This document shows positions 13,201 through 28,200 of a DNA stretch of 64,000 nt, piece by piece. The translations under genes were made by a program, and so were the position numbers. The DNA comes from Caprimulgus europaeus (Eukaryota; Chordata; Aves; Caprimulgiformes; Caprimulgidae): positions 40,712,839 through 40,776,838 of the forward strand of contig OU015532.1 of the NCBI GenBank assembly GCA_907165065.1, in the 5' to 3' direction. Below the pieces are notes generated by a model. The model saw only the letters and a program-made list of their open reading frames with translations. It was not told the origin of the DNA and did no database searches. Every line of letters starts with the position of its first letter. The stretch's first letter is position 1.

Positions 13201-16200
13201 GCTTAGCCTGCAGAAGAGAAGACTCAGGGGGATCTCATCAACGTGTACAAGTATTTGAAAAGAGGGTGTTAAGAGGATGGAGACAGACTCTTTCAGTGGT
13301 GGCCGCTGACAGGACTAGAGGCAGCGGGACCAATAGCAGCACTATGAGTAGTACGTCTCTTTTATGAAGGGCTTTATGGCTTGGATGAACTAGAAAAAAG
13401 AAATATAGGTATCTGATGTTCAATTTGCTGCTTAAAGACATTAACTTCACTAAAGGCTTTTGCTTTACAAATCTAGTCTTTGCACATTTCTGTGATGCAA
13501 TGAAAAATAGAAAATGAGGAGCTTATGGGAAAGAATGTTTGATTAAAGTTGTTCTGAGATCTGTCTCTACTCTCTCTGCTCTAGTGTCCAAGGCAGACTG
13601 CTATGTGGAACTAAAGCTGCCCACTGCATCTCCCATAATCTCCCGAACTCAGGTTGTTGACAACTCTGATAACCCAGAATGGAATGAAACTTTCCAATAT
13701 CGAATCCATAGTGCTGTCAAGGTAAGGAACGCACTTTGTGGAGCTGGTTGGGTTACCTGCATTTGTGTACTGACTGCCTTTTAATACTTCATTCAAAACC
13801 AATCAGGAATCTTTATTACCTTCAAAACTGGTGTTGCTTGTAAGGTGTCAGTCTTCTTCAGTGGTACAAAAAGGTGTACTATGCATGTCAGTGGTAAGCA
13901 TGGCAGTTTGTAACTGCATTCACATGTAAATTGCAGCTAGAATTTTCCATAAATGTCCTTGTGATGCAACTCAGGAAAGGCAAGTTATGGCACTCTCTGG
14001 TAGAGTTTGAGGAAATTCCTTGATAAAGCAAGTTTTTATTTGAGAATTGCTTCTACTTTCAGAGTAGCTGTTGCCTTCTTGTAGCTCTACTTGCCCTATG
14101 TAGCCAAGTGTCTTATTGAGGATAATGGGAACTAAATCTCAAATAACTTTTCCACTTAGTTCATTCAGTCAAGTTTTGCCACCTGTGGTTCCTATGATTG
14201 AGGAAAAGCAAAATACAAACTCTTAGAGACAGTACATCTGTTTACTGTCTGAGCAGACTTAACAGAGTATTGCACAAAGTCTTCAGATTGTCAGCATTCA
14301 TTCTCAAAGTAGACACTAATAGTAGAGGGATGGAAGCTGTACTTTAAAAGATTAATTGTAGTGTGGCAGTATTGCTTTGAATAACAGCCTATACTTTGGA
14401 ATAAGGTGATTATTAACAAGAAACTGTCCCCCTTACTGGAATGCCTTTCCATAATGATTGGTGATAAAGGTGGATTACTAATTGACTTAAATGGTAAGAA
14501 AATTGGAAACTAGGCTTTAGAGCATGTGAACTTTTCCTTCCTCTGCAGGCTCATGAGGCCTGAGTCTGGTTACTGCTGTGAGGCTGTACTAGCACAAGTT
14601 TGACCTTGTCTTCTTGAAAACGAGTTGCTGCAAGGCCATTTTTTGGGTGCCATATGTACTTGTTGTGCCTATTTCAGTTAGTTTCTGCTGGACTTTCCTG
14701 CTCTGAGACAGGGCTGAGCAGGAAGTGATAGGTCCCTATAACATCCTGGATTGATTTATGCTGAAAGAGTGGATATTGCTATTGCTTCCTCAGGCAAATC
14801 TGTGCCTGAACCTGGTGGAGAGTACTGCCAAGTGCATTCAGCTGCGACATCTAACTAGTTGAGAAGCTGGGAAAATCTTTTAGCTAAACACTGTCAGTTA
14901 ATAACTTTTTGCTTAACTATGCTGTAAGTCCTGCTGGAAATAGTGGATTCTCTGCAGGAGTGGGAAAGAGGAAGGGTATTGATTAATGCATAAACTGTCT
15001 ATTTTATACAGCTACTCAGGTTTGTCAATGTTTCTGTGTCTTCATCTGAGGCTGTTTTTCTGTTTGGTTTTAGAATATTCTGGAATTGACACTGTATGAT
15101 AAGGATGTCCTCGTCAGTGATGAGCTCACGTCTGTCGTCTTTGATGTAGGAGGCATGAAGCTGGGTCAGCCCCTGTTGCACACTTTCAGGTTGAACTCTG
15201 AGGTTAGTGCCTGGCTGCTTCTGGGTGAACTGTGAATAACTGCAGCTCATCGTTGCAGAAATTGTTGATCTGTCTGTATTCTGGAAGCCAGAGAGGAAAA
15301 TGCATCAGCAAGTGATGACAGCATATATATGGGTTTACTGACATCTGAGATGTTTCTAAAATACCTAGTGATTTTTATTTTTTTTTGTGTGTGTGTGCCA
15401 CAGTCACTGGCATGCCCAGCTAAATTAAGCTCGGGATGACTGCTGTCTTTCAGATGTTAAAACACCTTTAAAGGGAATTGATTTTTCAGGAGGCCACAGG
15501 GACATAAACTGGGCTGAAAACAAAAGGCAATTGCAGTGAGCAGTCATTTTGGGGACTGCAGACTGTCTTATTTAGTTGACCATTGTCAGTTGGCAGTGAA
15601 GAAGTTTATTGCTGCCAAGATTACCTCTATATTTAATAAGTCAAAGGCCTATGGAAGGCTTATTTTCCCTGAGTTAAGTTCATTTCCCCATGTTATGTAC
15701 ATTTAACCTCTGCTTCATGTGGGTGGCATTGGTGCGTATCAGATGCCCTCAATCCCTCTGCATTTGTTTATGGGCTTGCAACAAGACAGCTTGTTTTACA
15801 TAGCTAAAGCCATATCACCAGTCTGACCTTTTTTGTAACTGCTTCAAACACATTGCTACAACAGGTCTGGGTTAAAGGTGAGCTAATGATGTGTTTTCTT
15901 GAGAAACTGGGCTTCAGCGCTGTTGGTGTGGTCAGAAGCAGACTAACTAGTATACAGTTAGCAGGGAGGTGTTGGTCCATGTCACAGGCACTCTAAATTT
16001 GTGATCATGGAAATCACAGAATCACAGAATGTCAGGGATGGGGAGGGACCTCGGAAGATCATCTAGTCCAATCCCCCTGCGGAGCAGGAACCTAAATGAG
16101 ATCACACAGGAAGGTGTCCAGGCGGGTCTTGAATGTCTCCAGAGAAGGAGACTCCACAACCTCCCTGGGCAGCCTGTTCCAGTGCTGTCACCCTCACAGT

Positions 16201-19200
16201 AAAGAAGTTTCTTCTCAAGTTTAAGTGGAACCTCCTGTGTTCCAGCTTGCACCCATTGCCCCTTGTCCTATCACTGAACATCACTGTGAAGAGCCTGGCT
16301 CCATCCTTGTGACACTCACCCTTTATATATTTAGAAACATTAATGAGGTCACCCCTCAGTATCTTCTCCAAGCTAAAGAGACCCAGCTCCTTCAGCATTT
16401 CCTCATAAAGGAGATGCTCCACTCCCCTAATCATCTTGGTGGCTCTGCGCTGGACTCTTGGAAGCTTGTTAACTCTCTTGTTCCCACTAACTCTAGGCTG
16501 CTACTGAATGCTTAAGTCATCTTGATCAGTAATTATGGAACTGGAAGCTTCAACTTCAGTAAAGAGAATTACCCAAATTGGCTCTTACTTAGTTATTTTA
16601 AAAACTGTGTTAGGTCTGGTATCAAGCATTTACTGTATACTGTGGCAAGGGAAAAGATGGCTGGATCGAAGTCTGTACAAGACAAAGACAGCAATGAGCT
16701 AAGAATGTGATCTGCTGAAATAATAAATGGAAGGAAGCACAAAGTGTCATGTAGAATCTGCAGAGATGATGCTGCAGTGGTGCGTGAGCCAGAAGAGGGT
16801 AGTATATTTCTCATTAGCAGAGTAATAGGTCTGAGAGCCAACTCTCGCTTGCACGTGCTTCTCTCCTCAAACAGTGTCTGGTCATACTGGATATGCTCAG
16901 GAAGAGGGGAATGTTTAGCAGCAACAGCAAAAGGCATAAATTTAAACCTTCCAAAATTTAACTGGAGCTTTTATAAAAGCAACGAAAATTCTTACTATAG
17001 TTTGTAACAGAAATAAAGCTTAATCTCCTGGAAAAAACTTCTCATATTCAAGATCAAGGGTCACCCGTGTCTAACTTTTTTTTTTTTTTTCCCCAAAGGC
17101 TAATGAAGAACTAGATGTAGAGTTTTACTTGGAGAAATGGTGAGTCTTACCTGAAGAGCTGAATGAACTTGTGCTCTGCAAATATGTTGTCTTAGTTGTT
17201 TCTTCTGTGCGGGGGTAGTCTTGCCCATGGACTTCATGGGTATGGTAGCACTGCAAAGGAAATGAATGTTTCGTGGATGAATTACATAGGGCTGGAAAGC
17301 TTACACAGTTAACTGTGCAATATAAACAACTGAATACTTTGTCTAATAGTCTGTTTAAGGTGGGATTTTTTCTAGGTTATCAATATAACTGAGATAGGTA
17401 GACTTTATAACACGTGCTAATAGTTGCAGGTGAGTTTTTTCTTCTGTGTTTTTCTTGCCATTGTTCTGTGAAGGGAAATAGATTTGGTGTCGGTCTAGTT
17501 TGCATAGATCTCTCACACTGAAGACCTTTCTCCCCCACCTCTTATCCAGGCAGTTAGTTTGTAAAGTAGGATGAAGCAAATTAAAAACAAAACTCATTTG
17601 TATTAAATCTCTTCCTTTCACAGCTCAGATGTCCCTACAGAGGTACTGACCAATGGAGTCCTTGTGGTGAGTACATGAAAGTCAATTACATCTATGTTGG
17701 GATTTACTGCTGAAGGTAGGTTTTTAGTAGTGAGAGGACAAGAATTTTAAGAATTAAACTCCTGCATCTAAATGGTTCCTATTCCCTCCTGTACCCGCCT
17801 CTCTTTTTTAATTTGCTGGTTTTAAAAGCTTCCTCAATTTTTAAAACTTGATACCAACTTACAGAAAGGGTGGTTCCCCCCCAGCCCATGGACCTGCTTT
17901 AAAAGATGTAGAGGAAAAAATGTCTTTAGGAGGTTAGTGAGTCTTGCAGATTGTAATGAGTTTTATAGCCTAGATGCTGGCCAGGTATAGTTCCCCTTCT
18001 TATCTTAACATCTATTATTTCTAAGCTTTTATCACTGCCATTAGTAAGTAACTCTTGAGTCTGCAAGTGGAAGGCTTCATTTTGAGGGATTTGTCTGTTC
18101 TTTTGGGGCAATCAGTCTAAGAAAATTGATGCATTATATATTAAAAATGCAGGTGTTACCACCTCTTTTCTCTCCCACCCCCCTGCCCCCCCAAAGGAAA
18201 GAGACTGGAGTGATGTTTTCTAATGAGGAGAAAAGCATGGGAAAGAGTTAATCCTTGTTGAAATGTAGAGTTTCAAAGTTTGGGGTTTTTTTTCAGGAAA
18301 AATTGGTGTCATTTAACAGCACAGTTCTGCAAACTATTTCACAGGAGACTCTTTTGTTTCTGTTTCCCTTAGCAAGTCAGTCTTACATTCAAACAGTGGT
18401 GTAGTTTCTAATCTTTTAGATCAGTTATGGCCAATTAAGTATCTCACCTGCTGTCCTAGAAGGGAAGCTGATGATTGAATGGTGTGAGAGCCTAAATTTA
18501 ATGAGGACATGGACAATCCAGGGCAGAAAGTCATGTCAGAATCTATTAAGTACTGGCTTGAATCTGAAGAGGTACTCACACATGTGTTAAAAAAAAAAAA
18601 AGGTAAAATAACAGAAAAACCCCAGGTGTTGAGAACTTGTAACTATGAAGTTATGGTTGCAAAATAATCAAATAAATAAATAATACTGGAAAACTGGAAT
18701 AGGAAAGGTGGTTTTGATTTTGAAATGAACAAAAAATCCTAATGAAACAAAACTTGCTCTTTATTTGTAAGATAAAATTAATCCTTAGTATTTTTTTGAC
18801 AACTTGCAGCTGTAAACCTACACCTGCTGCAGTAGGTGGATTAAGCTTCAACAAAGTTAATTCAAGTCTCATAACCAAAGCTGATTTCTTCTTTTCATAG
18901 GTTCATCCCTGCTTGTCTCTGCAAGGCACTGTCAACAAAGATGAAAAAACAAAAGAGAAACAGCACGGTAGGGCTGCCTGCAGAGTTTAAGTCAGATCTA
19001 CTTTTGAGCATGTTTATTCCTTGCAAGAGAGAGGAGACTTGATTCTCTGTCTATACAGTGCATTTTTATTTATGGACTACAAAATTTACTTTTTAAGTTA
19101 ATTTTGCTTTTATTTTTAATACTTAGTAATATTGGGTCACTTCCACTGAGTACCACATGAGAGTTTTTTGCTTGTGTTTTCATAGTCTCCAGTTACACTT

Positions 19201-22200
19201 AACAAGTATCTGATTTTCAGCATTTATTTCAATGACTCCTGTAATCTAAACTTCTTATTCTAATACACAGGGAGCTGTGAGGTCAAACTGTCTGTTCCAG
19301 GGGCATATCAGAAGCAGTTGTGTATTCCTTTGAGACCAGACAATGAGGAGGATTATGGAACCTCATTTGTCTTTCACATGGATAAAGAAATGTGTCCAGA
19401 ACTGCAAGTGGAGCTGGAGCAAACCATATCTGTCCTACAGGTAAGCATCTGTGCTGAGTGATTAAAAGTTTACAATCCATTTTTTAATAAATCCACTCTG
19501 AAACCAGTGCCTTTAGTCCGCGAAAATGTCCTTAAACATTCGATCGATCGTAAGAAGGCCAGGGACTTCTTCAGGTGTTCAAGATGTTGGTTTTGGGTAT
19601 ATTATTCAGATGTATTATTCAACTACCTTGGAAGCAAGTGTCTTGTGGAGTACTCTATGTATGTGGTGCTAGGGACCATCTATTATGAAGGTTACTCATC
19701 ACTACCAGATGCACTTTTTTGATCAAACTTAACTCTGTAATGTTGTTACTACTCAGATCAAAATTTTCTAGGCTAGAAGCCTGTCTTGAATGGATGTATT
19801 GTTTTTCTTCTTATGTATTAGGAATTTATAGGGAGAGATATGTTTTTTTCTATTATTACTTTTTAAACACTACTATTTTTTATTTTGAAAACTGACTAAA
19901 CATGTCAGACTTCTCATTAGATCTTTGACACTGGATAAGGATGTGAACTTGTCTTAAAATTACACCCTCCCCAACATTTTAAAATCTGTTCAAATTTAGG
20001 GATTAAAATATTCTGAATCTGTACATTCTTGCCACATGAAAACTTTACTTCCAGCTGTTGAGATACTCTGTAGCAAGTCTTTTCTATTAGAGACTTGTAG
20101 AGCATGTGCCAGTTGCAAAGATTTATTTAGCTTTGTCTATCACTTTACAGTTTCTGCATGTGCCCATGCAGTGTGTGTATCCCATAGAAGTGACTGAATA
20201 TTCAGTATGACTGCTCCCAGTATGGCCAGACACCAAAAATGAGAGCAAGAGAGCTATTTATTCTGTGGTGTTATTAATCCCACAAGCATTTTAGCAGCAT
20301 GAATGCAGATAGTGATCTTGACTGCTTTAGAGGAAGCTATGGACAAGACAACACAAAAGACAATATGGAAGAGTAGGTTTGCAGTGAGGTTGGTTGGGCA
20401 GAAAACATGAGCTGAATAGAGAAACCTGGACTTAAGTAGTCAAAAACTCAGAGCCAGGCAAGCAAAACCATGGCAGAAGTCAACTATGGAGATTGGCCCA
20501 GATGGTAAATTTCCACCAAACCACCCCTGATAACTAGCAGAACATGCTCCTTCAAGTGCTTGTATAGAGCCCAAAGCTATCCAGTCTGACCTTTCCTCTC
20601 TTATCAGAGGTAGGAGAGTGCCAGGAACATATTAATGTTGCTTGCCCTTTACCTAAATGCATGTTATTTGTCCCTGTTAGGAGGAGGACAGTGGGCTTAG
20701 AGGGGCATTTGACTCAGGACAGCTGTTTTTGGTCAGAAGACATCTGTGAAATCTATGGGTAGTTCCTTGTCTATCCTCAGTTCTTGTTATGAGAAGGGTA
20801 ACAACCTGTTGATTATTAAGGTGCTGTATCCTCCAAAGGGCTGAGGCCTCCGGTGGGTGTAAAGGCTCTGGCCCACCTGGTAGGCTGTGTAGGTTTGAGC
20901 GTGGCCCTGTGAAACGTGGGGTTTTTAATACACCTCTTTTACATTTAGGAATCTGCATGCACCTCTGTATTAAGAGAGCTTGCTACTTGCTAATACAACA
21001 TGAGAGAAAACTCAGAGACTTTATTTTATGGAAAACATTTTGCTCTGCTTGTAAAGATGACTATGTTTTTTAATTACATGCTCCTATTTGTCCCTAAGGC
21101 TATTATCTTACTTCCTATTTTGTGATATTTCTTCTATATGTCTAATGCTGTTGCCTTCTTGGTACCTTTTCAAATTCTGCTTTGAAGGCAGAATGTGAGT
21201 TCCCTTGTGAGCTTTCTGACACGTGTTAAAACACAACTATTTTTTGGGGAAATTTTTTATTTGGAGATGAAAATTTCTTTTGCTTGTGGCAGACAGCTGC
21301 CTTTTTTTTTTTTAAATATAGCTATGAATGACAGAAACAATCCCAGTAAAGATCTCTCAAGCAGAGAGCAGGATAATCTTGAAAAGCATTAGACTCTGGG
21401 GAAAGACTTAGTTATAATGATCTTAAGGATTATTTGCTTTTTGACATGTGAAAGTCATATCTTTAGCTTTTTTCTGGAGAGCTGAAATAACATTTTGTTT
21501 TTTATTAGGATGGTATGAACTCTGATATTGAAAAGCATACAACAGTTCTGGGATTGGGGACTGTACCAGTTAATTCCCTTCCTATTGGACAAAAAGTGAA
21601 TAGAATTGTTTCTCTGGGAGAGGTAATGTCAACATTTTGAACTTGTTGTTACATGCTTGGGATAACTTTTTCCCCCATTGCCTATAGGCATTTGGAAAGT
21701 TAAGCTACACCTGATTCTTAGGAGTGCTGTTTTCTTGGGTATTTAGAATGAAATACTGAGATTACTCAGTGCAGTTCTTCTAAAAATGTTTTCATGGTTG
21801 GGTCTTGCAAAATAAGTATAAAGTTAATCACTTTCCAAAGCAAAAATTCTGTTAGGATATGAAAGAAAATCAGAGGAGGAGAAAAGCAAAAAAACTTGCA
21901 GAAAATTTTTTTCTTTTCCACCTTGCTCTCTGAATACATGTTTTTACTTTGTGGAGACTATTGAAAATGTGTGAAATAAATGCAAGGGAAAGGTGTTGCA
22001 GAGATACAGTTTTGTGGGTGAGAGTGCTGTTCTGGTTAGTACCTGGTGACCCTGTTGATGTCATAACCTCTAGTTAGTTCCACCTAAGTATTGCTATCAA
22101 TTGCAAGGTGTGCTTTCTCTTTTCCAGGGGCAAAGTTTGGATATGAGTTTGAAAACCGAAGAGAGGTGAGTGGGAACCTCAAAGACCTCTTAAAATTGGG

Positions 22201-25200
22201 AAAGACCTTTATTTTCACAGTGAGAGAGCTGAGTGACTCTCCCTGCTGCCTACTGTTCTGGGGAGGTCTGTTGTCTCCATTGATCTCTTAGGATAGATTA
22301 AAGAAATATTTATTTGGTTATTTTATTTCTGAAGGCTGCGTCTCTTCACTTTGCAGATATTATCTATTGGATTGGTGTCAGTTCTGCTGAAATCTAAACA
22401 AATTTTGTGTTCCTAATACTTAAACATAAAATAGGTGGTGATGTAAATATTAAGTAGCTTTGTTAGGTACAGGTAGTTCCCAGAACATGTGCAGTGCTGT
22501 ACTAACAAATAGGAGGGGACATCTCAGATGATGAGATCTTGAACTATGAAATAGAGGAAGGGTGCAAGAAAGGAGTGATAAGGGAAGAATAACACACAAA
22601 ACTGAGCAGTTGGCTGATAAGTTCATAGGGTCATTTGGTGTGTAGTCATTAACTCAAGATCATGCTCCCCTTTTTCAAACTCATAGCAAGTTTATTGGTA
22701 TTCAGTTGTAAACTTTTGCCTCTTTAAGTTCAGAAACTTCTGTTTTAAAATTGCTCTTTCCCTCATTCCTCCATCCAGTTGATCCTCATACAATCTTCTT
22801 CACCTACTGAAGATCTTTTCTCTGTCAAATTCCTGAAGCTTAATCTGAATACTGTTTGACACAAGCTTTGTATTTCAACATTTAGGGAGAAATACAATAG
22901 GGAGAAGTTTAATTTTTTAATTTCAAAAGCTGTTGTTACAAAATAGTTGGTGTATAGACATACACTAAAACTTCATTTTAGAGTTTTGATACAGTGATTC
23001 AGATCAGCACCTAGATTGTGTATTCACAGAAATTGCTTTTCTCTGGTAGTTATAAATCCTCCAAAATTTGGGGGTTTTTTTTGTCTTAATTTCTCTTTCA
23101 GCACTTGGGACCTTGATATACGACTGGGTTTTGACCTCTGTAAAGAGGAGAGAGAATTTTTGGACAAAAGGAAGAAAATAGTTTCTGAGGCACTGAGGAA
23201 GACTTTTCACTTAAAAGAATCCCCTCCAAAAGATGAGGTATTGAGCACAGTGCTGTAGTGAGATTTGTAAAATCCTTTGTGCTTGGCTCATAACTAGGTA
23301 TTGTACGATGCTTTCTGTTACCAACAGAAAACGTGGTTTTCATTCACTGTGGCATGAGATAGATTGCTGTGCCATTTCAGTTTTGAAGTCTCAAATGTTA
23401 TTTTATTTCTGAAACTTTTAGGAATGTGTGTATGTTTTGGAACACAAAATACTGAAATTTCAGAATGTAGGTACTTGCTTTAGCGGAACTTTTGTACCTT
23501 GGGCTTTGAGCTCTGAATTGTTAGGAGAAAATCTGTTTCAGAATGGTTCAATTGAAACTCAGACCATAGGAACAGCTTCATATTTGCTGATTTGAGGACA
23601 GTGTTATATCTACATAACCTGATACCTTGCTTTGTGATCTTTGGTTGCTGTTGTAAGAAAAATTGCTTTTTTAGTCTTCTGTGTATATTGTATGGCATGC
23701 AAGTAAATGTGTGATAATATACATAAGTGACTGTCCCTAAGATGACACTACTATGTTTTATAGTAAACAATATATTTAAAATACAAAGTAGAGATAATAG
23801 TTCTGGTTGAAATCAAACCTGAAATGTAAATAGAAATAGATAATTTATCTCTTATTTTCATAAGAATGAGACTTAAATGGGATTAGTTATGTAATTTATT
23901 GGCAATTCAAAAGACTGTGATTATGACTCCTAGTTTGCTGTCTGCAGGTTCCAGTCATAGCAGTACTGGGGTCTGGAGGTGGGGTGAGAGCACTGACATC
24001 GTTCTATGGCAGTCTTGCTGGGCTTCAGCAGCTGGGCCTTTTGGATGCCACAATATATCTGTGTGGGATTTCTGGCTCTACTTGGTAAGTTATATGGAAT
24101 GTTGATTCCAGAAACTTATAGGTGAATATAGTAGTGTTGATGCAAAATAAAGCCAAAATTGCATTTGTGCCATCTGTAGACAGATAACGAAGTCAAATAT
24201 TTTTCTGGTTCTCACCTGTGAGTTCTGATGGGGATCCTGAAGAGTCTTAAGAGAATAATTTTAGCTTGTAACCCATACAGCTACTGGCTAAATTGATGAA
24301 TCTACTGCTTTTGAAAGCCTGGCGGTTGAATATTAGAACTTGTTACATGAACAAAACTGCTGTGTGTTCCCTCAGAGCCCTGGCTTCAAAAACTTTCCCC
24401 ACTTCCTTGCTTTTGACAAGAAGATAACTGAGGTGGTGTAAGTCACTGGGAACACGTCCACATGGACCACTATGTCACTACCTTCGAAAATGGCATGTGC
24501 AGCTGAATAGAGGAATAGCACCAGCTTGCCCTTTTCTTTCTCTTTTCTTTTCATGATGTTTTATCTCTTAGGTAGACTTCTCAAGCTTTTAGTTTGGTAC
24601 TGCAGCACTAGTTCTACTTAGCTAAAATTATTGTTTACACGAGGATCATTATTACTGATGACATTAATATAAGTATTTTCAGGTGCTTATCGACACTCTA
24701 TCAAGACCCTAACTGGTCACAGAAAGACCTTCAAGATGCAATCAGAAGAGCTCAGGGTGCTGTGTCCAGCAGCAAAGCAGGGGCGTTTTCCCCAGAACAA
24801 CTGAAATACTACTTCCAGGAGCTGAATACAATGGAGATTAGTGGTCGGAAAGTTTCCTTTACAGATTTATGGGGCCTTATTGTGGAATATTTCCTACAAC
24901 AGAAGGTAAAAGAGTTCACATGTGGATGTGTACTGCTGTTTGTCTTCCAGGTGGGAGCTCTGCCCACCCATGTGTTGTGCATCTAGAAGCCAATTGCTCT
25001 CTACCTTTGTCAGCTATTCTGGAATAAATGGTGTTGTGGAATAAACATAAGGACTTCTCATTGGTTTCTGCCCTGAGTTTTCCAGCACCCTTCTTTAGTA
25101 AAGAATTTTGAAGTAGTACAGATCAATACTATAGAAAAAATGTTTATTTGGAATGACTGTTATTAAATTAATGGCTTTTGTATTGGGCAGGTTAAGCCTT

Positions 25201-28200
25201 GAGAGAATGATACTGGTTTTGCAAAATGGTGTTACTATGCAGTATTTGCTCTGCTAATTGAAATTGGAAATCAGAGTGGTAACTAGTTTATTAATAAACA
25301 CCAGACATTCTAAATATACAACTGCAGAAATATTCTGGCAAAATCTAACCATATGCATGAACAGAGGGAGGAAAAAGGACTTTAAATTAGTAGTATGAGT
25401 AAGAAATGATAAGCAGCAGCATTATCAGATTATGAAAGTATAGATACAGAACTTACCTGACTAAAGTGTACTTTTCTTTCCGTGCTTGTGATCAGGAAGA
25501 TCCATCAAAGCTGTCTGATCAGCAAGAAGCAGTGAAATGGGCCCAGAACCCCTATCCTATTTATGCAGCTGTCAATGTGAGACCCAATATTAGCAGCGAT
25601 GACTTTGCAGGTATAAACATGGCAAATTTATTTTTGTTTGCTAAAATCCATAAATTCCTTTCACCTGTCCAGCTCCTTGGGTAGTGAATAGAGCTCAAGC
25701 AGCAGTTGGTAGTGCAAGAGGCAATAGGGTACTCATTGGTGGAGTGTTGTCATCCTGATTGCAAATGTCTTCATTATGGCTTTAACAGAGAAATGAGATT
25801 CAATTCTGCTGGCTACTCCACATGGTTTACTAGAAAGTACCTGAAATTTTCAGGAGCTGGGAGGGAAGATTCTTATAATAAACTAGTCTGTCTGAATCCG
25901 AGAATTGAAGTACTTAGTAATTAGGTGATCTTATAGTCTTAGGTATTTGTGTAGGATTCATTTCAAGTGATGGATTTGCAATGTTGTAGGACGCATCATC
26001 AAAACTGGTATTTAGCAGCCTAAGTTCTTGCTGGTTTTGCAATTACAGTGATGAATGAAGGCCAGTCCTATTCCAGGTCACTTGAAACTTTAAATAAGAT
26101 GCAAGAAGTCGATAGATAAAGTGAGACAGGGACAAACACGTTTGTGTCCATCTGTGTACCACTATGGGACTTTTTTGTTGGGTTTTTTTTTTCTGGAGGA
26201 GTGTGTGTGTATCACAATGAATTTGAATTGTAAGTATTTATGGAAAGCTTTCAGGCATGAGGGGATAATTTGATAAGCAGACAATGAAGTCTGACACAGT
26301 GGCTCAGTTGAGTTTTCAAGTCAGTAGTATAATAGTTGCTGAGAGATGGTAAGTAGTGCAAAGAAAGGCTGAGAAAAGTGAAGTATCTTCTATTTGTGAT
26401 AGAAAAGGGAGTTATCAGATTGGTTTAAAGTGGAAGTAAAATAGGCAGCTTATTTCTTCAGTAAGAAAGTAAAGATGGAGAAAGGTGAGATTTTTTTTTC
26501 CCCCAAAGGCAGGAAGAAGGGAGGTTGTCTTTAGAGAGTGGAAGCCTGTACAAGAGTTTTTATAAGTCACGTGTAAGATAGAGGCTCACTGAGAGGAGTG
26601 GCAGAGAAATCCATAGTGATGGTGAAAGAAGTGGAGGGAGACTCTGTTCTGTCTCCCTTGTGTGAACAGAAATAAAATGAGTGTTTTCACCTATATTTAC
26701 TCTGAGATGAGTAAATTTTCTTTTGGCTTGTTCTTAGAATGGTGTGAGTTCACTCCCTATGAAGTTGGATTCCGCAAATACGGAGCTTTTGTTCGAACAG
26801 AGGACTTCAACAGCGAGTTCTTCATGGGTCGACTCATCCAGAAACATCCAGAGCCTAGGATTTGTTTTTTACAAGGTATGATCTTACAGTAATTAATAAA
26901 ATGGGGAGATGGAAAGGAGCTATGCTGCTTTTGGGACTTATCACCTTAAACCCATATCTTTTTGTCTCTTTCTAAAGAATTAGAAGAAGGAAAAAACATC
27001 AGATCTTTCTCCAAAGGTTTAAGTGTAGGTTCATTGTATTACAGTCTGATGTCCTGAATCTGCAAGAAGACTCTGTTATGAGCTGCCTGTCAGAAAATTG
27101 TGCTTTAAGTCTTCCCATTCTCTTGCTATCTTGCCCTTGGTGATAGAAGAGCTTTTGTCTTGGAGAAGTTCCTTCATTATATTACTACATCAGAATTTGT
27201 CACATGACTGATTCAAAGGTTTAAACTCTAACATCACCTCTTAGAATAGTAAGAGTCAAGTGATAGCCCTGTCTCAGGACATATGGCAGCTGAATTATAA
27301 ACCTTTTGGTTACACTGTGGAAAACCTTTTGAGTATTGAATTTTTCCACATTTCTCCTTCAGGAATGTGGGGCAGTGCCTTTGCTGCAAGCTTGGATGAT
27401 ATCTGCCTGAAGGTGGTTGGTAAAGGACTGGGATTTCTAGATTCTTTCAAAGATGTTATCAAAGTTGTAGGTAAGAACATACAATAAAATAATAGGATTT
27501 TTCAAAAGACTCCTGGTTTTGGAATGATCGTACAAATAATATGACTCAAAAATGTGTTGTGTAGTTTTTCAAGATTAGCATAAAGGATGGATTGGGACAG
27601 GTCTCTCTTGTACTGTATTTTATTCCCTTCCATCACACACAAAGTGAAGAGAGTAGTTATAGTTTTTCAGTATATTTTCTGTTCCTCCTTTTTTAAAAAT
27701 TTTGTATCTGACTTTGACTACAAGTTTGGGCTACTTGTGGGAGCTATCGTAGACACACGTTGTAGGGCACGATTCTTAGTCATGAGAAGCAGAAGACTAG
27801 AAGCTGGGCTGCTAAGCAGGAGGTAGAAAATAGGCTTTCAGTTCCCTCCTTGGCCTGATTTTTGTAGTCTTGGATAAGCTGGTTCTATGTTTATGCATTG
27901 TTGTCCATTTGTACAATGCCTCCCTAGCAGTGAAAAGGAAGTGTATTAAAGGCTGAGAGTTGCTCAGGTGCATAGTTATAGCCTTATAGTAAGTGGGAAG
28001 AGATTTTTTTCTTCTGTGACTTTGCAGACCCAGTCCCCCCCCACCCCCTTTTTGTTATTGTAACTGTAAATGCTACTGTGTGTGGATGATTGTTGTTGTC
28101 TTATGAGACAGATGTGGTTGTCACTTGGTAACAAGAGTTTCTTTGTGTGGGTTTGAAATGAATACGGACGATGATTTATAAGTAATGCTATTCCCTTTAA